From Nonomuraea angiospora (GTDB lineage: Bacteria > Actinomycetota > Actinomycetes > Streptosporangiales > Streptosporangiaceae): a stretch of DNA of 64,000 bases. Location of the stretch: assembly GCF_014873145.1 (NCBI RefSeq), contig NZ_JADBEK010000001.1:6076001-6140000 (forward strand), given 5' to 3'. The first letter of the stretch is position 1; each line of letters opens with the position of its first letter. The notes beneath the pieces are model-generated. The model did not search any database. It was given only the letters and a program-made list of their open reading frames with translations, and had not been told where the DNA came from. Both the position numbers and the translations under genes were made by a program. Shown in pieces: positions 39,123 to 46,365 of this stretch.

Positions 39123-39605
39123 TCACGTACCGATCGGGCGGTAGCGGGAGCGCAGCCGTACGAGCGGCTGGAGAGCGGCCTCGACGTAGGGGACCGCGAG
39201 GACGGTGGCGATGAAGAGGGTGTGATCCCCGGCCGGGACCACGTTGGTGGTCTCGGCCTCCAGGGCGGCCACCCCGCCCTCCACCACCAGCGCGCCGGAG
39301 TGTGTTCCCCGGTGATGCGGCGTGCCCGCCAGCAGCAGCCGGGCGCTGGGGCGGCCGGCGGTGGCGAAGCGGCTGGCGATGGCCGCCTGGCCGGACGACA
39401 GGAGTGAGGCCGCCCACCGGTCCTGCCGGAGCAGGACCTCGTTGAGGTAGCCGCCGCTCGCCAGGCTCACCAGGAGGAGCGGGGGCTCCAGCGAGACGGA
39501 CATCAGCGCCGAGACCGTGACGCCCAGGTCGTCGCGCCCATCGCGTACGGTCACCACGGCCACCCCGGCCGCGAGCTGCGCCATCGCCTCCGTGAACTCG
39601 CTCAC
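39123..39605 (-). CDS. Flavin reductase-domain protein
   Basis: A 160-residue flavin reductase-like (HpaC/ActVB-type) protein. LAAGVAVVTVRDGRDDLGVTVSALMSVSLEPPLLLVSL is the family hallmark for FMN binding, and GDHTLFIATVLAV closes the fold. It supplies reduced flavin to a partner oxygenase. No oxygenase gene is adjacent, so the partner is unknown. Confidence 0.88.
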   Translation of the reverse strand: MSEFTEAMAQLAAGVAVVTVRDGRDDLGVTVSALMSVSLEPPLLLVSLASGGYLNEVLLRQDRWAASLLSSGQAAIASRFATAGRPSARLLLAGTPHHRGTHSGALVVEGGVAALEAETTNVVPAGDHTLFIATVLAVPYVEAALQPLVRLRSRYRPIGT

Positions 39606-39618
39606 GGCACGAACCTAG

Positions 39619-39653
39619 CGGTGCGGGCCCCCGGACGGCGGGGACCCGCACCG
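39619..39653. terminator. Long GC hairpin between flavin reductase and ABC operon
   Basis: Arms at 39619-39633 and 39639-39653 pair over 15 positions with one mismatch around a 5-base loop. The hairpin lies just after the stop of the substrate-binding protein gene in its direction of transcription, so it is the likely terminator of the betaine/choline transporter operon. It has no clear T run on the minus strand. Confidence 0.6.
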
Positions 39654-39663
39654 GAAGGCGGCG

Positions 39664-40599
39664 TCAGCCGAGGCCGTTGGAGGTCAGCCATTCCTTGGCC
39701 ACGGTGCCGGGCTCGTCCTTGTTGACGGAGATCTTCTGCATCATGTCCAGGAGGGACTGCGTGGTGAGCTTCGCCGAGACGGCGTTCAGCGTGGTCTTGA
39801 TCGTGTCGGTCGCGGCCGCCTTGTTGAGGAGCGGCGTCACGTTCTGGGCGGGGAAGATGTTCTTGGGGTCCTGCAGCGGCACCAGGTTGTTGGCCGTCAT
39901 CTTGGGGTCGGTGGTGAACACGTTGCCGACCTGGATCGTGCCGTCCTTGATCGCGTCAGCGGTGGTCGGGCCCGTCGGCTTCCACTGCTTGAACTCGATC
40001 CCGTAGACCTCCTTGAACCGCGCCTCCCACCGCTTCTTGAACTCGGGCGGGCCGCCGACGACGAAGGTCTTGGAGACCTTGGCCAGGTCCTCCATGGTGT
40101 TCAGCGACTGCTTGGTCTGGGTGTCCTTGGTGATGGACAGGCTGTCCTTGTCCTCGGCCGGGGAGGAGTCGAGCACCTCGAGCTCGGCGGGGAGCTTCTC
40201 CTTCAGCGCGGCGTTGACCTCGTCGGTGGTCGCGGCCGTGTTCTTGAGGTCGACGAAGGCCAGCAGGTTGCCGTTGTACTCGGGCACGATGGTCAGGCCA
40301 CCGCTCTTGACCTGGTCGATCACGACCTCGCGGCTGCCGATGCGCGGCTTCTCCTCCACCTGCACGCCCTTGGCCTCCAGCGCCTGGGCGTAGATCGACC
40401 CGAGCAGCACGCTCTCGTCGAAGTCGAAGGATCCGATGACGGCCTTGCCCCCGCCCCCGCTCGAAGCCGAACCGCTGGGGGCCGCGCTCGAGGTGTCGAG
40501 CGGGTTGCCACCAGTGTTGCCACCGCCGCCACCGCCACAGGCGGCCAGCGCGAGCATCGCCGAAACGAACACCCCGGCGATGCCGTACTTGCGTCCCAT
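39664..40599 (-). CDS. Glycine betaine/choline ABC transporter substrate-binding lipoprotein
   Basis: A 311-residue lipoprotein. The signal ends in the lipobox LALAAC with Cys21, followed by a Gly-rich spacer. The OpuAC/ProX-type fold is seen in AVIGSFDFDESVLLGSIYAQALEAKG, IVPEYNGNLLAFVD and PTTADAIKDGTIQVGNVFTTD. It captures quaternary ammonium osmoprotectants and delivers them to the two permeases. It is the last gene of the operon, 38 bp after the second permease. Confidence 0.9.
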   Translation of the reverse strand: MGRKYGIAGVFVSAMLALAACGGGGGGNTGGNPLDTSSAAPSGSASSGGGGKAVIGSFDFDESVLLGSIYAQALEAKGVQVEEKPRIGSREVVIDQVKSGGLTIVPEYNGNLLAFVDLKNTAATTDEVNAALKEKLPAELEVLDSSPAEDKDSLSITKDTQTKQSLNTMEDLAKVSKTFVVGGPPEFKKRWEARFKEVYGIEFKQWKPTGPTTADAIKDGTIQVGNVFTTDPKMTANNLVPLQDPKNIFPAQNVTPLLNKAAATDTIKTTLNAVSAKLTTQSLLDMMQKISVNKDEPGTVAKEWLTSNGLG

Positions 40600-40637
40600 C
40601 TTGCTTTTCCCTTCTAAGCGGGAGGTAATACAGGAGA

Positions 40638-41330
40638 CTATCGGACCTTAAGTCGCCGGCTCACCCCCGGGGAGACCGTCACTCTCTGGGCGAGCGTGAA
40701 CAATATCTGCACCACCAGCGCAAACAACACAACCAGTACTGAACCACCGACGACGCTCGCGTAATCCTTCGTCGCGAAACCGTCGATCACGAACCGCCCC
40801 AGACCGCCCAGCCCGGTGTACGAAGCGACGGTGGTGGTGGCCACGACCTGGATCGCCGACAGCCGGCACCCCAGCAGGATCAGCGGCAGCGCGACCGGCA
40901 CGAGCACCTGCCCGAGCACCTGCCCGCCGCGCAGCCCCATCCCGTACGCGGCGTCGCGCAACTCGGGGTCGACCCCCTTGATGCCCTCGAACGTGTTCAC
41001 CAGGATCGGCGGCACCGACAGCAGCACCAGCGGGATGATCACCGGCCAGCTCGAGGCCGTGCCCAGCAGCAGCACGAACATCACCAGCAGGCCCAGCGTG
41101 GGCAGCGCCCTGGCCAGGTTCGCGGTGACGGCGACCAGCACCTCGCCCCGGCCCGTGTGGCCGATCAGCAGCCCCAGCGGCACCGCGATCACGACGGCCA
41201 GGGCCAGCGCCAGGGCCGAGAACTCCAGGTGTTCCAGCAGGCGCATGGGGATGCCGTCGGGGCCGGACCAGTTGGCGCCGTTGCCGAAGAACTCGGTCAG
41301 CCAGCCGAAGAACGCGGTGAGCCAGCTCAC
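40638..41330 (-). CDS. Betaine/choline ABC transporter permease (OpuBB-like)
   Basis: A 230-residue permease with about five to six membrane helices and the EAA-type loop (VDPELRDAAYGMGLRGGQVLGQVLVPVALP). The start is the GTG at 41330, whose GTGA overlaps the upstream permease stop; the frame is open 10 codons further back but that part is not needed. It pairs with the other permease to form the channel. Confidence 0.88.
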   Translation of the reverse strand: MSWLTAFFGWLTEFFGNGANWSGPDGIPMRLLEHLEFSALALALAVVIAVPLGLLIGHTGRGEVLVAVTANLARALPTLGLLVMFVLLLGTASSWPVIIPLVLLSVPPILVNTFEGIKGVDPELRDAAYGMGLRGGQVLGQVLVPVALPLILLGCRLSAIQVVATTTVASYTGLGGLGRFVIDGFATKDYASVVGGSVLVVLFALVVQILFTLAQRVTVSPGVSRRLKVR

Positions 41331-42007
41331 GATCCCTGCCCCCTTCGGGCCCGTACCCATGGAGTGAGCAGCCGCTGGGCCAGCACCAGCAGCCCGTCGG
41401 CGACCAGCGCCAGCGCCACGACCAGCACGATCCCGACGATCACCGGCGGCATGAACGGGTTCTGGTAGGCCCGCGTGAACAGCCCGCCGAGCCCGCCCTG
41501 CCCGATCAGCGCGCCCACGCTGACCAGGCTGATGCTGGAGACCGCGACCACCCGCAGCCCCGCCAGCACCACGGGGACGGCGATCGGCAGCTCGACCGCG
41601 AGCAGCCTGCGCAGCGGCGTGAACCCCATCGCGACCGCCGACTGCCGCACGTGGTCGGGCACCGAGCCGAGCCCGTCCACGACGGCCGGGATCAGCACGG
41701 CCATGCCGTAGAAGGTCAGCGGGATGATCACCGTGGCCTGCGACAGCCCGGTCACCGAGATCAGCAGCATGAAGACCGGCAGCGAGGGGAGCGCGTAGAC
41801 GACGTTCATGAAGCCCGAGGTCGGCTGGTAGAGCCAGCGCCAGCGCACGCAGGCCAGCCCCAGCGGCAGCGCGACGACCAGCGCGAACAGGATCGGCACG
41901 AGGGACATGGTCAGGTGGTCGATGAGCAGGTTCTTGATGCTGTCGACCCGGCCGGTGTCCCAGTTACGCCCGATCCATTCCCATATGGAAGGAGGGCCGT
42001 CAGCCAT
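41327..42007 (-). CDS. Betaine/choline ABC transporter permease (second subunit)
   Basis: A 226-residue membrane protein with an N-terminal amphipathic lead (IWEWIGRNWDTGRV), five to six helices and the EAA loop VPDHVRQSAVAMGFTPLRRLLAVELP. It is similar in layout to the other permease but clearly diverged. Its start overlaps the ATPase gene stop by 8 bp and its stop overlaps the next permease start by 4 bp, showing tight translational coupling. Confidence 0.88.
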   Translation of the reverse strand: MADGPPSIWEWIGRNWDTGRVDSIKNLLIDHLTMSLVPILFALVVALPLGLACVRWRWLYQPTSGFMNVVYALPSLPVFMLLISVTGLSQATVIIPLTFYGMAVLIPAVVDGLGSVPDHVRQSAVAMGFTPLRRLLAVELPIAVPVVLAGLRVVAVSSISLVSVGALIGQGGLGGLFTRAYQNPFMPPVIVGIVLVVALALVADGLLVLAQRLLTPWVRARRGQGS

Positions 42008-43046
42008 CTGCCGCCTCCGCGAGCGCCTGGTCGAGGGTCTCCCTGGTGGCCACGCCGACGACCTTGCCCTGCTCGTCCACGGCCACCGCGCAGCCGGACG
42101 GCGACAGCAGCGCCGCGTCGAGGGCCGTGCGCATGGAGTCGCGCCCGTACACGAACGTCCCGTACGGCTCCAGCTCGTCGGGCCGCTCCCGGGAGACCCA
42201 CCCGGCCGGCCTGCCGTCCTCCACGACCAGCCGCCACGGCTCGTCCGCGGCGCCGGTCAGGTCGGCCAGGTCGGTACGCAGCCGCAGCCCGTCCGTCGGG
42301 ATGAACTGCAGCCGCCGGATCCCGCGGTCGTGCCCCAGGAACTCCCTCACGAAGTCGTCGGCCGGCTCGGACAGCAGCGTCTTGGGAGCCGCGATCTGCG
42401 CCAGCTTGCCGCCCACCCGCAGCACCGCCACGCGGTCACCCAGCTTGATGGCCTCGTCGATGTCGTGCGTGACGAACACGATGGTCTTGTTCAGCTCGGA
42501 CTGGAGCCTGAGCAGCTCGTCCTGCAGGCTCGTGCGCACGATGGGGTCGACCGCGCTGAACGGCTCGTCCATGAGCAGCACGGGCGGGTCGGCGGCCAGC
42601 GCCCTGGCCACGCCCACGCGCTGCTGCTGCCCGCCCGAGAGCTGGAAGGGGTAGCGACCGGCCAGCGCCGGGTCGAGGCCGACCCGTTCGAGCAGCTCCA
42701 TGGCCCTGGCGCGGGCCTTCTTCTTGTCCCAGCCGAGCAGGTACGGGACGGTGGCGATGTTGTCCACGATCTTGCGGTGCGGGAACAGGCCGGCCTGCTG
42801 GATGACGTACCCGATGCCGCGCCGCAGCGTCGGCGGGTCGATGCCCTGCACCGGCGTGCCGTCGAGGAGGATCCGGCCCTCGGAGGCGTCGATCATCCGG
42901 TTGATCATCCGCAGGGACGTGGTTTTACCGCAGCCCGAGGGGCCGACGAGCACGGTGATCTCTCCCGTGGGCGCCTCGAGGTCGAGACGGTCCACGGCGA
43001 CCGTTCCGTCTGGGTAGCGTTTGGTGACAGCGTCGAATGTGATCAC
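42000..43046 (-). CDS. Betaine/choline ABC transporter ATP-binding protein with CBS-like tail
   Basis: A 348-residue ATPase. Walker A is GPSGCGKTT, the Q-loop is YVIQQAGLFPH, the signature is LSGGQQQRVGVARAL and Walker B is VLLMDEPFSAVD. After residue about 240 the chain continues with a CBS-like region (GTFVYGRDSMRTALDAALL...GKVVGVATRETL), the ionic-strength sensor in OpuA-type ATPases. It is the first gene of the operon. Confidence 0.92.
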   Translation of the reverse strand: MITFDAVTKRYPDGTVAVDRLDLEAPTGEITVLVGPSGCGKTTSLRMINRMIDASEGRILLDGTPVQGIDPPTLRRGIGYVIQQAGLFPHRKIVDNIATVPYLLGWDKKKARARAMELLERVGLDPALAGRYPFQLSGGQQQRVGVARALAADPPVLLMDEPFSAVDPIVRTSLQDELLRLQSELNKTIVFVTHDIDEAIKLGDRVAVLRVGGKLAQIAAPKTLLSEPADDFVREFLGHDRGIRRLQFIPTDGLRLRTDLADLTGAADEPWRLVVEDGRPAGWVSRERPDELEPYGTFVYGRDSMRTALDAALLSPSGCAVAVDEQGKVVGVATRETLDQALAEAADG

Positions 43047-43247
43047 GCGCGAACTCTCGCTTCAGGCTTCTGTGGCAGGGGTCGCAGCCCCCGTGCCACG
43101 ACCGCCGCATGATCTATCGCAGCACAGACTACGCAGATCCGGAGCACGGTGTCGTCCCGGGATCCAGCTGAAACGCTTCAGTTGAGCTGGATATTTACCC
43201 CAAATCTGGAAGTGATAGTGCGCCGGACCGTGGTGTGTTGGCATGAT

Positions 43248-43290
43248 TACCTCCACAAAGTTCTGACCTATACCTCCACAAAGTTCTGAC
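43248..43290. repeat. 20-bp perfect direct repeat upstream of sigma-like gene
   Basis: The sequence TACCTCCACAAAGTTCTGAC occurs at 43248-43267 and 43271-43290, separated by CTA, a 23-bp period. The interval 43047-43372 holds no clear gene. A minus-strand frame of 83 codons crosses the repeat but is not convincing. The copies are 83-125 bp before the GTG of the membrane-anchored sigma-like gene and 200 bp before the divergent transporter operon. On the minus strand each copy reads GAAC...GTGGAGG, which could be an ECF-type -35 or a ribosome-binding site. Confidence 0.6.
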
Positions 43291-43372
43291 GAGTACCCCC
43301 GTACGAAACTCACGAACTCCAGCCCGCACCCCTCACCCTCAGCGTCCGCTCACAGCAAGAGGATCCGGCCCC

Positions 43373-45124
43373 GTGTCTCAGCCGCTCACCGATCAGCGCC
43401 GACGCGCCGAGTTGATCGCAGAGCTCTACGACCGCCATGCCGCTGGGCTGTTCGCCTACTGCGCTGACCAGCTCGGCGACCTCGGCTCCGCGTCCGACGT
43501 ACTGGTGACCTTGTTCTCCAGCGTCGCCGGCGTTCCCTCTGCCGCCGAGGCGCCTCGTGCCGCTCTCTACGCGTTCGCCCGCCGCGAGATCCACCGGCGG
43601 GACATCGTCTTCGCGCCCCCCTCCATCGATCCCCTGATCGACCCCGCCTCCGCCCTCGTCGAGCGCACCTTCCGCGAGCTGCGACCCCACCAGCGCGAAG
43701 TGCTGGTGCTGTGCGCGGTCTGCGGGATGAGCAAGGCGGAGCTGGCGTGGGTACTCGACGTCGCCCCGGACACCGCCGAGGAACTGGCGGTCGGAGCGGC
43801 CCACCACTTCCGGCACGCCCTGGTGACGGCACTGTCCTCCACGGGGGTCCGCGTGCCCAAGCCGGTGGCGGACGTGTACGGCGCGCTGGGCGTGGCCCCG
43901 CTCGCCGACATCATCGGCCGCCTCCCCTGGGCGCAGCCGCCCGGAGCCCTCCGCATCCACTTCGCGGGCTCCCGTTCCGCCAGCCCCGCCCCGCTCTTCG
44001 TCAAGCCCCGCTGGCCCAGCCCGCCGATGTGGCCCCAGCCCCTGGCGGACGCGGACCCGGCGACCAGCACGGTCATCTTCCCGGCCGAGCTGCTGACGCC
44101 GCCGTCGCCGTCGCGCGAGCCCGAGCACTCCGCCACCACGGCCCCGATGCCCGCGCTCAACAACTCCCCGGAGTCGGCGCCACGCCGCAGGGAAGTCCCT
44201 ACCTCGCACGTTCCCTTCGGAGAAGCCTCCGCCCGCTCCCCCCTCAGGGACCCGTTGGCCTCCGCCCAGCGTCTGCACGATCCGCTGGGACCCACCCCGT
44301 CTCTCAGAGATCCTCTGGCGGCGGTGGACGGCGCACGGCCCGAACAGCCCGGCACACCACAGACAGCTCCACCCTTCGCAGGGAGGACCCCAGTGCCGCC
44401 TTACATCCATCCGTTCTTCCAGGACCCGCCCGACGAGCCTTTCGGCGGTCCGGAACCCTTCGCGACCGGCGACGTGATCTTACCCAGGGACACCGCGGAG
44501 CCCTTCGCGACCGGCGACGTGATCCTGCCCAGAGATGTTCCGAAGCCGTTCTCGTACGACGACGACGGCGACATCCTGGCCCCCAGGGACCCGCACCCCG
44601 ACGTGCTGGTGCACAAGGGCCCCGCCCGGCCGCTCCAGGAACCGCCGCGGACGAGCGAACCGGCCCGCGACGCGGCGCCCCTCTTCCGTCCCCGCCCCAA
44701 GTCCTCCAGGCGCACCAAGGCCGCCAAGCCCTCCGAGCCGGCCAGGCGCACCCCCAAGCCGGCCGAGCCCGCGAGGCCCGCCGAACCGGTCTACCGCCTG
44801 CCCCTGTACGACAAGGCGCCCCCGAAGCCCCCCACCCTGCCCAGGCCCTCCTCCTCGTCGAGCAGGAAAACCCAGGCTCCACCCGACGAGGAACCCCAAG
44901 GGACCTTCGCCTCGCTCGCCCCGGAGCCCTCTCTCCTGGCCCCCCGCCCGGTCCGCCCCCGTCCGGTGCCCAAGAAGCGCCCGGCGTACACGGCCCGGCC
45001 CGAGAAGATCCGCCGCCGCAAGGACCGGCACTTCGACTGGGCCTGGGAGGTCGTCGGGTTCCTGGTCTGCGTGGCGATCGCCATGATCGTCTTCTTCTCG
45101 ATGCCCGCGTTCCTCCACCCGTGA
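43373..45124 (+). CDS. Sigma-70-like protein with Pro-rich linker and C-terminal membrane anchor
   Basis: A 583-residue protein. Residues about 14-75 (ELYDRHAAGLFAYCADQLGD, then SASDVLVTLF) resemble ECF sigma region 2. Residues about 96-150 (FRELRPHQREVLVLCAVCGMSKAELAWVLDVAPDTAEEL) resemble region 4. A 350-residue Pro/Arg/Ala-rich, probably disordered linker follows. It includes a 15-residue tandem repeat, EPFATGDVILPRD, encoded by identical 24-bp copies at 44456-44479 and 44501-44524. The end is a basic stretch (KIRRRKDRHFDW), one membrane helix (VVGFLVCVAIAMIVFFSM) and five outside residues. It is thus a tail-anchored cytoplasmic protein. Region 2 lacks several usual aromatic/basic residues, so promoter melting is uncertain. 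Confidence 0.7.
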   Translation: MSQPLTDQRRRAELIAELYDRHAAGLFAYCADQLGDLGSASDVLVTLFSSVAGVPSAAEAPRAALYAFARREIHRRDIVFAPPSIDPLIDPASALVERTFRELRPHQREVLVLCAVCGMSKAELAWVLDVAPDTAEELAVGAAHHFRHALVTALSSTGVRVPKPVADVYGALGVAPLADIIGRLPWAQPPGALRIHFAGSRSASPAPLFVKPRWPSPPMWPQPLADADPATSTVIFPAELLTPPSPSREPEHSATTAPMPALNNSPESAPRRREVPTSHVPFGEASARSPLRDPLASAQRLHDPLGPTPSLRDPLAAVDGARPEQPGTPQTAPPFAGRTPVPPYIHPFFQDPPDEPFGGPEPFATGDVILPRDTAEPFATGDVILPRDVPKPFSYDDDGDILAPRDPHPDVLVHKGPARPLQEPPRTSEPARDAAPLFRPRPKSSRRTKAAKPSEPARRTPKPAEPARPAEPVYRLPLYDKAPPKPPTLPRPSSSSSRKTQAPPDEEPQGTFASLAPEPSLLAPRPVRPRPVPKKRPAYTARPEKIRRRKDRHFDWAWEVVGFLVCVAIAMIVFFSMPAFLHP

Positions 45125-45130
45125 CCCGCA

Positions 45131-45150
45131 CGCCCGGCGACGGCCGGGCG
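45131..45150 (+). terminator. GC hairpin after sigma-like gene
   Basis: Arms CGCCCGGC (45131-45138) and GCCGGGCG (45143-45150) pair perfectly around a 4-base loop, 7 bp after the stop codon. There is no T run; it may act with Rho or for both convergent genes. Confidence 0.5.
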
Positions 45151-45173
45151 GGTCGCGGCGAGCGGAGTTCTCC

Positions 45174-45638
45174 TCAGCTCGCCGCCTGCTTCACGAGCGC
45201 GCTGATCCTCTCCTCGCTCTCGGCGGTCAGCTCCGTCAGGGCGAAGGCGGTCGGCCACATGGTGCCGTCGTCGAGGTTCGCCGGGTCGTTGAAGCCGAGG
45301 GTCGAGTACCTCGTCTTGAACTTCTGCGAGGGCTGGAAGAAGCAGACGATCTTGCCGTCCTTGGCGTAGGCGGGCTGCCCGTACCAGAGCTTCGCCGTCA
45401 GGGACGGGGCGCTGGCCTTGACGATTGCGTGGATGCGCTCGGCGATGACCCGGTCCTCATCCACCATCTCGGCGATCTTCTCGAGCACGTCCCGCTCCGC
45501 GTCGGCGGCCTTCGCGGCCGCGCCCCGGCGCGCGGCCTTCTTCAGCTCCTGGGCGTGCTCCTTCATCGCGGCTCGCTCGTCATCGGTGAACCCGTCGAAC
45601 TTGCCGCCGGCCGCGGTGGTCTTCTTCGTTTCGCTCAT
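45174..45638 (-). CDS. DUF1801-family protein
   Basis: A 154-residue protein with the DUF1801/YdhG core: ERIHAIVKASAPSLTAKLWYGQPAYAKDGKIVCFFQPS, then TRYSTLGFNDPANLDDG. The N-terminal 70 residues are charged and helical (DDERAAMKEHAQELKKAARRG). Some relatives are described as iron chaperone-like, but the function is unproven. It lies downstream of the second CMD gene in the same direction with about 90 bp between. Confidence 0.82.
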   Translation of the reverse strand: MSETKKTTAAGGKFDGFTDDERAAMKEHAQELKKAARRGAAAKAADAERDVLEKIAEMVDEDRVIAERIHAIVKASAPSLTAKLWYGQPAYAKDGKIVCFFQPSQKFKTRYSTLGFNDPANLDDGTMWPTAFALTELTAESEERISALVKQAAS

Positions 45639-45730
45639 GGTGAGAATCTCCTTGTCCGTGAATCGTCCGTCTTACGAGGTTTCGGCCCCGGGCGGCGGAT
45701 CAGTGTATGCCGCCCGGAGACCGGCATGCC

Positions 45731-46186
45731 CTAGCCCCAGGCGCCGGCGATCTGCCGGGTGGTGGCGTTGAGCCGGTTGAACAGGTTGGTGACTCCGATC
45801 ATCAGGACGATCGCGGCCAGCTGCTTCTCGTCGAAGTAGGTGGCGGCGGTGTCCCAGACCTCGTCGTTGACGGCGTCGGCGCGGTCGGCCAGCCGGGTGG
45901 CGGCCTCGGCGAGCGCGAGCGCCGCCCGCTCCTCGTCGGTGAAGTACGGGGTCTCCCGCCAGGCGGCGACCGTGGCCAGCTTCTCCTCGCTCACCCCGGC
46001 CTTGCGGGAGGTCTTGACGCCGCCGTCCACGCAGGCGCTGCAGCCGTTGATCTGGCTGACCCGCAGGTGCACCAGCTCCAGCGTCTGCCCCTCGACCCCG
46101 CCGGAGTGCACGGCCTTGAAGATCTCCTGGATGGGCTGCATCGCGCCGGACAGGATGACGGCGGGGTTCTGCATACGGGGCTGCAT
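45731..46186 (-). CDS. Carboxymuconolactone decarboxylase/AhpD-like protein (second paralog)
   Basis: A 151-residue protein closely related to the product at 31299-31748. Shared blocks include LELVHLR.SQINGCS, TWRETP.FT..ERAALAL and FDEKQL..I. The active-site region is SQINGCSACVDGGVK: both cysteines are present and the His of CxxCxxxH is again Gly. No sigma factor gene is adjacent here, so it could be an unlinked second target of the ECF41 regulon. I did not find a convincing ECF41 promoter before it. Confidence 0.85.
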   Translation of the reverse strand: MQPRMQNPAVILSGAMQPIQEIFKAVHSGGVEGQTLELVHLRVSQINGCSACVDGGVKTSRKAGVSEEKLATVAAWRETPYFTDEERAALALAEAATRLADRADAVNDEVWDTAATYFDEKQLAAIVLMIGVTNLFNRLNATTRQIAGAWG

Positions 46187-46365
46187 CGGGTTTCTCCTCT
46201 TTCAGGTCTGCGCCCCGTTCCCTCGGGGGCGTGGCTCCATGACAGCCTGTGGAGGGCTACCATGACGACGTTGATGGGACACCCTGGGACAGTTGAGACG
46301 CCTCTGACCAGCAACGACCGTCTTCACGAAGTTTCATCGGGTGTGGGACAGAAAGCAGGGAAACG

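Noticed and set aside
41911..42237. Extra frames inside the transporter operon
   Set aside because: They overlap the CBS-like tail of the ATPase and are Arg/Gly-rich shadows.
43062..43313. 83-codon minus-strand frame crossing the 20-bp repeats, with a GGAGG before an internal ATG
   Set aside because: No recognisable domain; the C-terminal half runs over the 5' flank of the transporter gene with atypical composition. The repeats are better explained as regulatory DNA.
43373..45124. Reading the C-terminal half of the sigma-like protein as a separate anti-sigma gene
   Set aside because: The frame is continuous from GTG 43373 to the stop at 45124, and no internal start with a ribosome-binding site precedes the membrane segment.
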